A program made the translations under genes and the position numbers. 64,000 nt of DNA from Nematostella vectensis (lineage: Eukaryota; Cnidaria; Anthozoa; Actiniaria; Edwardsiidae): positions 7,484,203-7,548,202 of the forward strand of contig NC_064037.1 of assembly GCF_932526225.1 (NCBI RefSeq), given 5' to 3'. Shown piece by piece: positions 35,826 through 46,994 of the stretch; the stretch's first letter is position 1; each line of letters begins with the position of its first letter. Under the pieces are notes generated by a model. That model did no database searches. It saw only the letters and a list, made by a program, of their open reading frames with translations, and was not told where the DNA came from.

Positions 35826-35970
35826 CTACGAAAAAAGGTTTCCATATCAGAAATGGTTGGGCTAGGAGCATCAAATCATAACTGATGATTGTGTGGCGAT
35901 AGCTGGATGTGTGTCGAGGGTGTTTGCGCGTGTGTGTGTGTGTGGGGGGGGGGGGGGGAACTATGCGCAC

Positions 35971-36367
35971 CCGGCTAGGTGCGTGACTGATTATTGCACT
36001 CGGCTAGGTGCGTGACTGATTATTGGACTCGGCTAGGTGCGTGACTGATTGGACTCGGCTAGGTGCGTGACTGATTGTTGGACTCGGCTAGGTGCGTGAC
36101 TGATTGTTGGACTCGGTGAGGTGCGTGACTTGTTCTTGGACTCGGCTAGGTGCGTGACTGATTGTTGGACTCGGCTAGGTGCGTGACTGATTGTTGGACT
36201 CGGTGAGGTGCGTGACTGATTGTTGGACTCGGCTAGGGCGTGACTGATTGTTGGACTCGGCTAGGTGCGTGACTGATTGTTGGACTCGGCTAGGTGCGTG
36301 ACTGATTGTTGGACTCGGTGAGGTGCGTGACTTGTTGTTGCACTCGGCTAGGTGCGTGACTAATTGT
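35971..36367. repeat. 29-bp tandem repeat, about 13 copies
   Basis: Unit GTGCGTGACTGATTGTTGGA followed by CTCGGCTAG. Variants include CGGTGAG for CGGCTAG and TTGTTGTTG for GATTGTTG. It follows a TG/G-run at 35932-35958 just upstream of the minus-strand SPFH-related exon. No gene is present from here to 37184. Confidence 0.92.
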
Positions 36368-37184
36368 GTGATGGTGGCTGGACCTGTGTCGAGTGTGTGC
36401 CCCCTATCCACACGATGGCAGCTACAGTACTTGATTCAGTTAATTGAATATATACTACGTTGATCTAAATAAAGCTGTATTGAATAATTATTTCTCCGGA
36501 GGCCTTGGGTCGATCGTTTTAGGATACTTGAATGTATGGTTGTTCGTAAACTGGCTATGTGTCTAGTAGCCACTTACCCCCCCCCCCCCCCTATTTTTTC
36601 TTTACTAAGTAATCCATTCATAATATCAAGCCGCAGGTAATTTGATGCGATGTGTGTGTCTATCACAATACTTGAAGTATTTTGTAAACGTTTTCCAGCA
36701 CAAAATGTGAGTAGAAGCGAAATTATTCCAGTCCCAGTCCCGCAAAAATACCCGGTTTTTTTTTTTTTTTCACCTCCTCGTACTAAATACCTTAGTGTCA
36801 CGGTTCAGTTGACAGATGCAAGCGATTCTGTTTGTCATTTGATAACTAACATAACAAAAAGGTGAAGTCAAACTTGATGGGTGATATAAAGTACCTCATC
36901 TCTACTTTGTGTTGATAATGAAATGTGTATGTATGAACTTGATGAATGTACGATGTGCACAAGGGCAGCTGCCAAGGCTTGTTGCCCTCCACGCGTCCAG
37001 CGATCAGAATACAAAAAAATAGGCCCGTTTCGTGCATGTAGTCTGCAGCAAGTATTTACAACTGTAATGTTATCATATATCTCTCGGTTATTTCTAAGTA
37101 TAATCATACTATAAAAAGTATTGATGAACGGTAGACTCCCAAGGATTAAAAAAAAAGAAAGAAAAAAGAAAACAAAATGCAATA

Positions 37185-37259
37185 GGTAGGACTCGAATCC
37201 GTGGCCTTATGTGACCTACGGACTCAGATCACTGACCTAAACCACTTAGCCACGAAGCC
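37185..37259 (-). repeat. tRNA-derived sequence (Leu/Ser-type pseudogene or SINE head)
   Basis: On the minus strand an A-box TGGCTAAGTGG and a B-box GATTCGAGTCC match the pol III consensus, spaced as in a long-variable-arm tRNA. The acceptor arms do not pair (GGCTTCG against CTATTGC) and a regular 7-nt anticodon loop cannot be formed, so this is not a functional tRNA. A T/C-rich stretch follows on the minus strand, as in many SINEs. Confidence 0.55.
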
Positions 37260-37584
37260 AACATCATAAAATGTTTATTCTAAAAATAATCTTATTAGTG
37301 TTTGTATTGAGCTGTTCGAAAAGACACGTCGAGCAAGTCGAATTCCAGTTACTTTTTCTTTCACAAAGATGAAATATCTGCTACAATTGATCACATAACT
37401 GTTGTACAATATGTATTTTGCATAATAATATATAAAAATTGCAAAATCATCATTCGATAAGTAAATTTGCGGGGGCATGTTTTTGTACGAGATAATATGT
37501 TTAAACCTACAGATAACCTCAATAAAGCTTTGCAACTAGATTATGTCAAAAGGAATCGGATACGACGGGCGAAAAAACCTGAGC

Positions 37585-37838
37585 TTAAAGCCGCATTATC
37601 ACCAGTTTACTTCCGGTCGATTACGTAACAATTTCCGATTATTTTTAACGGAAAACGGGAAAAATATTTCAAAATATTGAAAGCAGTGTGTCTATTGGAA
37701 GTTTCTTCGAGGATGTGATCGGTAATTTAGAGCGGATTGCCTGTTAAATATCTCGGATTCTAATAGATTCTTTTGTCTTTTAACGGTTGAGGTTTCCGTC
37801 GGACCTCCGGAAGTAAACTGATGACAATGCGGCTTTAA
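37585..37838. mobile_element. MITE with TTAA target sites
   Basis: The ends AGCCGCATTATCACCAGTTT (from 37589) and its near reverse complement ending ATGACAATGCGGCT (to 37834) form imperfect inverted repeats of about 29 bp reaching CTTCCGG. TTAA flanks both sides (37585-37588 and 37835-37838), as in piggyBac-type insertions. The 246-bp body is non-coding. From here to about 38390 nothing else is recognisable. Confidence 0.8.
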
Positions 37839-38389
37839 ATACTCGAAATGACCAAATGATAGCGTGTTTGCATGAGCTCGTGTGTTTCGGCACGTATTGC
37901 AAACTCTTTATAAATCAATAACTTGACGTAAAGTTTTAACGATCATAACTCGGAATGTGAATGGAATCCAGCCGCGTTCGAGTTAATCAAACCAAGCTTC
38001 CATAGAAGCGAATATGTAAGAATTGTTTAACAAACCCCAAAATCTTTTGTTTATTTAGATATTTTCTTCTTTATAAAGTGATTCTAGGCTGGCGCTTCGT
38101 AACGTTCATATCCCGAAGTCAAATTTTCCCAGCAAACACCGCGGCAAATATTACTTTTTTCTCTTTTTTTTTCGACGTGATGACATAGTAGCTACTCGCA
38201 CATGCACAGTAGCTACAAAAACCAAAACCAATATGTAATAAGGACATATCTCAGCCACAGGATAACCAGATGCCCCGTCCTTTAGAGAAACTGTGAGAAC
38301 GTGCTTTTAAACCTATTACAAGAGCTCGACGTAAAAAATAACAATCGTACCATGCGCGTACACTGAGAGGTGCGCAGGGCAAGTGCACA

Positions 38390-38930
38390 CCCCCCTCAAG
38401 CGGGTCATTTCTTATTAACCCTATACAGACCGGGCTTTTTGAGGAGTCCTCTGACCGGGGGGAGCTCTTTCGGCCCCCCCATCCGTAACCTTGGAACCAT
38501 TGGAGCTATTATGACCAAATTTTCAAAGAATCATTATCTGACAAAGAGGAACAAAATGATATATTGTGTTGCCATAGCAACACAATATGACGTCATTATG
38601 GCGTCATTTAAGGACATAATGTTATAAATAGCCTACCTTTCGAAACCTTTGCATAGAACATCCAAAATCCAAATAGGTTATCATATTCAGTTCTTATTCA
38701 AAAAACGACCGATATTCTTCAAAAAAATTATCTTTGTGACGTCACGATGACGTCATTTAAGTGAGCAGAAACGAGCAATATTTCTGTTTTTGTTAGATGT
38801 GTATTTCTGTATGTCTTTTCGATAATCTTGCAGTAGACTTAAATTATTAGTGACACTGTTGCTATGACAACAATATATTACACCTGTGACGTCATTGATT
38901 GGCATGGTACCTTGAATAGAGCATAAGTTT
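38390..38930. repeat. Probable interspersed repeat with X-box and CRE motifs
   Basis: A non-coding block beginning with a CCCTATACAGACCGGGC-like sequence and C/G runs, followed by A+T-rich DNA. TGACGTCA occurs at 38588, 38737, 38748 and 38887. RFX-type palindromes lie at 38568-38581 (exact) and 38858-38871 (one mismatch). No reading frame of interest. It resembles a dispersed repeat, but that needs a genome search. 38931-39606 is A+T-rich with no gene seen. Confidence 0.45.
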
Positions 38931-39606
38931 GCAACTGGACTTTTAATTAAAGTAATGATTTAAATATCTTTCCCAAAAAATGTTTTTTTCTACTTTTTAT
39001 TTAAAATAGAGGAATATAAAAGGGATTTTGCCAAATTTAGATGTTATTTAAAAAAAAAAAAACAGCGCATTCTAGATAATTATGTGACATCAGTATCCGC
39101 CATCTTGGATTCGCCATCTTGGATTTAATGAAAGTTATTTATTTTAATCAATAAAAACTGGGTGGCAAAATCTAAAGCTTTTTGACAACATTTCATCTAC
39201 GTTTCAAGTTGTATTAATGATTTCAGGTGGATATGAATGTTTTTTGCTATTTCTACAAGCACTATTTCAAGAAGGTCAAAAATTGACACAAAAAAACACC
39301 ACCCCTCCCCCCCTAAAATAGAGATGTAAATTTTTATTGTGTTTTTTCAAAACTTGGTATAAAACGTTTATATGAAATGGATTTACGTTGAGCACGGCGT
39401 ATTAATAGTTGATCTTAACGACTTAAAGCGTTTTGCCTAATTTTCATTAAACCTGTCTCAAAACTTGGTTACTATGGTTACCAGGGTACACAAATCAAAA
39501 TTTTGTTTGAAATTCTTTGTCTTAACATGACTGGGGGGACATGGACATCATTCTGATTCTCTGTCACCGTCTTCTGCAGTAGCTAACTTTTCTATCACTA
39601 CAATAG

Positions 39607-41529
39607 ATGTCGTTCAAGCGGCAAAAGTCCACGGGCGAGGTAGACCTATCCAAGGTGTACACGTCCGGCCTACACCTCATCGGACCGGACTACGCTTTCA
39701 AACCCTTCAGGGCCGACGCCCATTTTGAGACCCTGTCCAAGATCACGACCTACTCTACGGACAAAGTGGAGGTGACCATCTCGTGCTCTTTCCAGTATTT
39801 CTTGAAGGAGGAAGATTTGGCAGATTTGCACGCAGAGTATGACATCTACTACAAACCGGTCATACGAACAACTGCTAACGCGGCCGTCAAGTCTCGCGCC
39901 TCGCAGATATCGGTTGCGCAGTTTATACGGTGAGGGTTAAACCTTACATAGAGTTGTTCGGGTATGCTATCAACATCATCATAATCATAGTAATCATCAT
40001 TATCACCAATATCACCATCATCATCATAATCACCATCATCATCAATATTATCGTCATCAATATTATCATCATCAATTTTATCATCATCTGATTACGATGA
40101 TGTTGATAGCATACCCGAACAACTCTATGTAAGGTTTAACACTCACTCACCAACACCATCCTCGCCGTCGTCAAACAACATCAGTATCAACATCATCATT
40201 ATACTCCATACTTCACAAACGTCATTATCATCATAATAATCGTTACATATTGTCTCGAACGTCGTCGTCATCATCATCAACACATAGGGACCAACAAACG
40301 CAACGAGGGCAGTGTCGGCAGAAAAATATCAATACGATACACTTTTCTGACACACCTAAGCGTACTTTCCCCAGGCAACAATTTCTGGTGTTGCAGAGTT
40401 TATTGGTGAAGCGGTCGCGGACGCTATTTTTAGAATAACGTAAACTTTGATTTTGATTAATGACAGGGACCGTGACACAGTGGAAACAGCGCTGTTTAAG
40501 AACCTTGCGGACCGACTCGGCGGCAAGTGTTGCCGCAAAAACTGTGCGGGTGACGCCTGTAAGGACTGCATCGCATGGAGTCAGTGCAAGCGCTCGGACA
40601 AAGGTCTGTTCGTGGAGGTCCGCTACTTTCAGCTCCTTGCCTTCGACATCAACGAAGATATAAAGAGTCGCTACTTACGTCAAGTCACGGAGAAAGAGCA
40701 AGAAGAACAAGCCAATTTTGAGCTACAGGAGAAGGTATGGGACTAAGCAGTAACGACTTGGGAACTCTTGATTTTTCAATTATTTAGTCAATACACCTTC
40801 TCTTTTTTTGGCTAGAACGTCGAATTTTCAGTTGAGATTGGGACGCTTTTATTTTTGGAGCAATGTAAAGGCTGTAAATGTTCTGAACGTCCCTAAATTT
40901 CCGTATATATGATTTTATATAAAAAAAAACTAGATATTATAATTACACACAGACCAACAAATGAACACAGTGTGATTCTGTATAACAGAGTTCATCACAC
41001 TAACACAACAATACATGTTCTTAGCATGTCCTTAGAATTTCTTGAAATTTCAGGCTGATCAATCTTATAAAAAGATTTTTATAAAAAATATCCGTAAATA
41101 TTACAAATTTGCATGGATCATTAATTTATTTATTCAATCTATGATCTCCTATTACTGTTTGGTCAAACTCTCAAAGCAGACGCAGATGCCTCTAAAGGCT
41201 CTTTTGAAAGGAAATCCAAAGATAATTACTATTACATCGCACAGGTTGTCCGCAAGGAGACGGAACGGCAGAAGAATGAGATCCTAAACGAGGCTGCAGA
41301 AATCGCGCAAAATGCCACGTCCATCGCGGCTATCATCACGGCTCAGACCGAGGCCGATACCCTCGTGAAAGTAGAGAATGCTCGTAACACGGGTCTCGCG
41401 GAGGTCTTCTCTGCTCTGAATATCACCAGCGAGCAGCACAAGGCGTCGTACATTTATTTGAACACAATTAGGCAGCAAGAGAAAGCTAAACTGAGCGTCA
41501 ACTACGATACACTCATGGCTAAGGACTAA
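39607..41529 (+). CDS. SPFH/Band-7 (prohibitin-like) domain protein with Cys-rich insert, 3 exons
   Basis: SPFH proteins form membrane-associated oligomeric scaffolds. Exons 39607-39929, 40467-40734 and 41245-41529 join in phase for 291 residues. Residues about 20-115 are an SPFH core: SGLHLIGPDYAFKPF, then strands around KVEVTISCSFQYFL, then the YDIYYKPVIRTTANAAVKS helix. Residues 128-149 hold six cysteines (129, 130, 134, 139, 142, 148) inserted before the FVEVRYFQLLAFDI strand. Residues about 185-270 are an Ala/Glu-rich coiled coil typical of flotillin/prohibitin relatives. No membrane anchor precedes the core, and the ATG directly follows an acceptor-like CAATAG, so an upstream exon may exist. 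The type resembles PHB proteins of protists and algae more than classical prohibitin, stomatin or erlin. It is divergent to the related exon at 35285-35825. Confidence 0.85.
39930..40146 (+). repeat. 51-bp inverted repeat starting at the intron 1 splice donor
   Basis: The left arm is 39930-39980 (begins GTGAGGGTTAAACCTTACAT) and the right arm 40096-40146 (ends GTAAGGTTTAACACTCAC). They are reverse complements apart from one base. The spacer is an ATC/ATA-rich microsatellite. The first base of the left arm is the G of the GT donor. Confidence 0.95.
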
Positions 41530-41553
41530 ACTTATTTCTTTTTTTTTTTTTCA

Positions 41554-41559
41554 AATAAA
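41554..41559 (+). terminator. Poly(A) signal AATAAA of the SPFH gene
   Basis: AATAAA 25 bp after the stop at 41529, preceded by a T-run and followed by TTG-rich sequence. It implies a very short 3' untranslated region. Confidence 0.65.
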
Positions 41560-41825
41560 CATTGGATGTAATTTTGATTGTCCTTATGATATACATCTTT
41601 ATTTTGATAACGTGATATTATCATGTGAATAAAAGGAACTTTAAGAGCGTCAGGTAGTTTGCGTAGGCCGTAGCTAGAGTATTTTGTAAGCCTCATTCAG
41701 GCCTTCCTTTTGTTAGGGGACAGACACTCCCTCTTTCCTTATGTATTTCGTAAGATTTTGACTCTTCTGGGAGGGACACGGGAGAGGCTCTCTACCTCCA
41801 CCCCAACTACTTACGGCCATGTATT

Positions 41826-44790
41826 CTATTTTTTCACTGTGATTGGTTAGTATGTTGTGGTACGTTGTGATTGGCTTGTATGATATGGTATGTTGTGATT
41901 GGCTAGTATGTTATAGTACGCTGTGATTTGCAGTGCTGTAGCAGGCCTCGAAATATTTGGGGGCACAATACAGAAACAATAAGAAAATTTTGGGGGCACA
42001 GCCACGCCCCTACTGGTCGTTTCCTTAGAATTTTTCAAAAAATTGGGGGGTAACGTACCCCCAGTGCCCCACCGCCTGCTACGGCCCTGTATGGCACGTT
42101 GTGATTGGCTAGTATGTTATGAGGCGCTATGGTTGGTTAATTTGTCAAGACAGGCTGTGGTTGGTTAGTATGCTAGTGTATGTTATTCGTTGCTATTTTG
42201 AGGCACGCTGTGATTGGTTTGTACATGATAGATTGGTTAGTGTATGTTAGGGTACACTGTGATTGGTTTGTATATTATGGAACGCAGTCATTGGTTAGTA
42301 TATTATGGAACGCAATGATTGGTTAGTATGTTTTAGCACGCTGTGATTGGTTAATATCTTAAGGTACACTGTGATTGGTTATTATGTTAAGGTACGCAGT
42401 GATTGGTTAGTATGTTAGGGTACGCTGTGATTAGTTTTGAAGTTAGGATACATTGTGATTGGTTAGAATTTTAGGGCACACTGTGATTGGTTAGTATATT
42501 AGGATACGCTCTGATTGGTTATTATGTTATAGCATGCTGTGATTGGTTAGTATATTATTGAACGCAGATATTTGTTATAGTATGTTAGGATACTCTGTGA
42601 TTGGTTAGTATGTTAGGGTACGCTGTGACTGGTTATTATGTTAGGGTACACTGTGATTGGTTAGTATTTTAGGGTACACTGTGACTGGTTAGTAATTTAT
42701 GGAACGCAGTGATTGGTCAGTATGTCATGGTACACTGTGATTGGTTAGAATGATAGGCCACATTGTGATTGGTTATTATGTTATGGAATGCAGTGACTTG
42801 CTTAGTATGTTAGGATACGCTGTGATCGGTTAGTATGTTAAGGTACGCTGTGACTGGTTGGTATGTTAGGGTACGCTGTGATTGGTTAGTACGTAATTAT
42901 ACGCTGTGACTGGTTAGTATATAAGGGTAAGCTGTGATTGGTTTGTATGTTAGGGTACACTGTGATTGGTTAGTATGTTATGGTACGCTGTGATTGGTTA
43001 GTACGCAATTATACGCTGTGATTGGTTAGTATGTTATGGTATACTGTGATTGGTTAGTACGTAATTATACGCTGTGACTGGTTAGTATGTTAGGGTACGC
43101 TGTGATTGGTTAGTATGTTATGGTATACTGTGATTGGTTAGTACGTAATTATACGCTGTGACTGGTTAGTATGTTAGGGTACGCTGTGATTGGTTAGTAT
43201 GTTATGGTATACTGTGATTGGTTTGTACGTAATTATACGCTGTGACTGGTTAGTATGTTAGGGTTCGCTGTGATTGGTTAGTATGTTATGGTATACTGTG
43301 ATTGGTTGGTATGTTAGGGTAAGCTGTGATTGGTTAGTACGTAATTATACGCTGTGACTGGTTAGTATATAAGGGTAAGCTGTGATTGGTTTGTATGTTA
43401 GGGTACACTGTGATTGGTTAGTATGTTATGGTACGCTGTGATTGGTTAGTACGTAATTATACGCTGTGACTGATTAGTATGTTAGGGTACGCTGTGATTG
43501 GTTAGTATGTTATGGTATACTGTGATTGGTCAGTACGTAATTATACGCTGTGACTGGTTAGTATGTTAGAGTACGCTGTGATTGGTTAGTATGTTATGGT
43601 ATACTGTGATTGGTTAGTACGTAATTATACGCTGTGACTGGTTAGTATGTTAGGGTACGCTGTGATTGGTTAGTATGTTATGGTATACTGTGATTGGTTA
43701 GTACGTAATTATACGCTGTGACTGGTTAGTATGTTAGGGTACTCTGTGATTGGTTAGTATGTTATGGTATACTGTGATTGGTTAGTACGTAAGTATACGC
43801 TGTGACTGGTTAGTATGTTAGGGTACGCTGTGATTGGTTAGTATGTTATGGTATACTGTGATTGGTTAGTACGTAATTATACGCTGTGACTGGTTAGTAT
43901 GTTAGAGTACGCTGTGATTGGTTAGTATGTTAGGGTACGCTGTGATTGGTTAGTATATTATGGTGAACAGTAATTGGTTAGTATGGTAGGGTACACTGTG
44001 ATTGGTTAGAATTTTTTTTGGTAAGCAGTGATTGATTAGTATGTTATGGTACGCTGTGATTGGTTAGTACGTAATTATACGCTGTGATTGGTTAGTATAT
44101 TAGGGTACGCTGTTATTGGTTAGTATGTAATAGCACGTTGTGATTAGTTAGCATGTTAGTGACGCTGTGATTAGTTATCATGTTATGTTATGATGTGATT
44201 GGATAGTATGTTATGGTACGCTGTGATTGGTTAGTATGTTATGGTGCACTGTGATTGGTTAGTATCTAAGGGTACGCTGTTATTGGTTAGTATTTTAGGG
44301 TACACTGTGATTATTTAGTATGTTAGTGTTCGCTGTGATTGGTTAGTATATTATGGAACGCAGGTATTGTTAAGTAGGTTAGCGTACGCTGTGATTGGTT
44401 AGTATGTTATAGCATGCTGTGATGGCTTAGTACGTAATTGGTTTGTATTTTATGGTACACTGTGATTTTTTAGTATGTTATGGTACGCTGTGATTGGTTA
44501 GTAATTTATGATAGGCTGAGATTGGTTAGTATGTTACAATGTGCTGTGATTGGTTAGTATGTTACAATGTGCTGTGATTGGTTAGTATGTTACAATGTGC
44601 TGTGATTGGTTAGTATGTTACAATGTGCTGTGATTGGTTAGTATGTTACAATGTGCTGTGATTGGTTAGTATGTTACAATGTGCTGTGATTGGTTAGTAT
44701 GTTACAATGTGCTGTAATTGGTTAGTATGTTACAATGTGCTGTAATTGGTTAGTATGTTACAATGTGCTGTGATTGGTTAGTATGTTGTG
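41826..44790. repeat. 28-bp satellite of inverted CCAAT motifs, about 100 copies
   Basis: Unit GCTGTGATTGGTTAGTATGT followed by TATGGTAC. Read on the minus strand almost every unit contains AACCAATCA, a good NF-Y/CCAAT site. Three unit types (TACGTAATTATACGC, TATGTTAGGGTACGC and TATGTTATGGTATAC heads) alternate as an 84-bp trimer across about 42980-43950. From about 44525 to 44790 a different unit (GTTACAATGTGC) is repeated nearly unchanged. Open frames here are artefacts. Confidence 0.96.
41931..42089. mobile_element. Short hAT-like MITE inserted in the 28-bp satellite
   Basis: The ends CAGTGCTGTAGCAGGC and GCCTGCTACGGCCCTG are imperfect inverted repeats. The interior has two GGGGGCACA words and a GTACCCCCAGTGCCCC segment. 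It interrupts the satellite near its left edge. The ends resemble those of the element at 17541-17699. No clear target duplication. Confidence 0.7.
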
Positions 44791-46891
44791 TTTGGTTAGA
44801 ATTTTGATCGCATTTGTTACCGTGCTTTCAATTCTTGCAACTTTGAATCATTATTGGTTAATACTTTTGTCATATGGCTGGTTAGTGCTTTTATTTGACT
44901 GTGGTTGTTTGTTAGTACAAACAACCCTGTTCGTCACGGACCATGGCGTATTCTGGTGCACGGCAATTTCGCAAGCACATTTTACCACCATAAACTTGAG
45001 TCAGCATTGTTACAGTTCGTACAACAATATCAACATGTGTCTTGTCAATGTTGTTCTGTTCTTGCCAGATACTGTAGACTGGATTTTCCAATCAGAAGAG
45101 ACGTTAAAACCCTCAGTATTAAGGTCTAGCCTCGTCCCCAGGCTACTCCCTTGATGTCAGCTCCATGATGCTTTGCGCGCAGACTCACACTTTCCAATAT
45201 GGCGGACGCTTCATGCTGAGCATAAAGGGCCAGTTACGTCATAGCCATGTAGAGCGTGATAGGCCCGCCCGCCGTCAAGCGGGCCTTGATGTGTGTCGAT
45301 AGAAAAGGGCTGTTTTCTCCCAGTTGCTCCCTTAAGTCTTCTATGCGCTAAACATCTACTTTAAGCATCGCAATCTCTGCTCTATTGATGACTTAGTTCT
45401 GCTCGATAACTTTTTTCCACTTAGCGTTTGGGATTATCAGGTCACGCTTAGTTTTATTAGAAGAGATGAGAGTCACTTCTGCTAGAACTTTGAGTAGGAA
45501 ATAAGTGAGGTTTGGTTTTAGCCAGACTTGAAGTATCTTTATGACTTTTGAGAACGTTTTCCAACTGTAGAGAGTAGGGGTATCACGTTTCAATCGTTTG
45601 TGAATCACGTGTTTTCCCTTTTGCGGCAACCTTGAAAAGGAATAACAAAGGTGTGGAGTCATACAAATATTCTAATCCGCCTTTAGCCCCTTCATTTGAG
45701 TAACACTGCGTTGAGATCTGGCATTCGCCATTTCCAAGCTAACGCTCTTTTTTAATAGATGAATTAATAAGAACAGCATCTGAATGGCCTCCTGATAAAT
45801 TAACCACTACTCTCTAATCGACCATCATGCCCAATTGTGAATATTCAGTAATCGTATAGTTTCCATGAGAGGCGAAATATCAAGTTCAAACAGGTTTGAA
45901 GCTTTTGGTATAAATCTCGTGTACTGGTGTATGGAAATCAACCAAACACCAAAAAAAATAAAATAGAATACAGCTTTAAATTTAAATTTAAATTTAAATT
46001 TTGCGTCATTTTTGCATATCAGATGCTTGCAAAAGTCCTACACTAAAAAAAATAATAATTGCAATCATAATGTCTTACTATATTTACCAGCTTGTTAGCG
46101 CAGTTACATCCCCCGTATATATTGATGACCACCCCTGGTGCCAGAGATGGACGCTTTTGGCGAGACTCTGACACCCGGGCTCTTGATCTCTTGGTCAGGC
46201 TTGTGGTATGATCTGCTGGATAGTTCGTCGCTTTTCGGCATTTTAATAAGCCTTCCGTGAGATCGTTAATTCACTATTCTTAATTTTTAGAAAGCTGTCA
46301 CGAAGACAGCACGTAATCGCCTTATGATCTTTGCTTCGCGTTAATTTCTACCCTACTTATTTTTTTTTTCTGTTAAAAGCATAGAAAATAAACTTGTACT
46401 AGGATAATAAAGCTATTATCTAATTTCTGGCTGTTTTCCATGTAATCGGTAGGGTGCCGGTTCATCGAAGCAGACAGGAACTTAAATACATTGGTCGTAT
46501 CGACAATATGGAAGCCATGGAAACCCGCCTTTACACCATGTGTTGCAACCTTTTCTGTATTTGTGTGGCACCACAGTTGCGTGGCAATAGAAAGGGGGAG
46601 GAGGATTAAAGGATCGTCAGTTGATAGCGAACAGCATGCTGGGACGATTTTAGGGGGCCTAATATGGCAAAAATAGCGTGTACTCGTGCGCGGAGCTTGT
46701 GGCATGGAATTCACAGGAATAACCTTAAAAAACTTTATGTAACTTTAACCAGGGAAGTGTCCCTGCTTTAACACACTGTCGCCAATAAAGTATATGTGTA
46801 CTTGTTAGAAAAACCCGGACTTCGAAATTGCATGGGCTACCTGTGGTTTCAGCCCCTATATATAGCATGGTTACTAAGCTATTTTGTAAAA
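44791..46891. other. Intergenic region, no supported gene
   Basis: A GC-richer patch at about 45125-45300 contains CCTCGTCCCCAGG (shared with the 9527 element), an AATATGGCGGAC word close to a YY1 site, and a small GGCCCGC/GCGGGCC hairpin. A self-complementary (AAATTT)n run lies at about 45973-46002. Open frames of 60-113 codons here resemble no known family. Confidence 0.5.
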
Positions 46892-46901
46892 TTTGGCGGG
46901 A
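46892..46901 (+). promoter_or_regulatory. E2F site TTTGGCGGGA upstream of prim2
   Basis: A perfect E2F-type motif 94 bp upstream of the prim2 start codon. An ATTGG (inverted CCAAT) lies near 46972. E2F control of DNA-replication genes is well established in animals; its use here is inferred. Confidence 0.55.
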
Positions 46902-46994
46902 GATCCTATACAAATCACGAAGTCTTTCTTTCCTCACGACATTGACCGTCTTCCTCGACGATTTTCTTTCTAATTGGCTGGAAATAGATCTACC

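Noticed and set aside
37185-37259. Functional tRNA gene
   Set aside because: Acceptor arms do not pair and the anticodon arm is not formable; only pol III boxes remain.
41826-44790. CRISPR-like array
   Set aside because: Repeats are contiguous without unique spacers and the genome is eukaryotic; it is a satellite.
44774-45154. A hydrophobic 126-codon frame resembling a membrane protein
   Set aside because: It begins in the satellite edge; hydrophobicity comes from T-rich DNA. No recognisable family.
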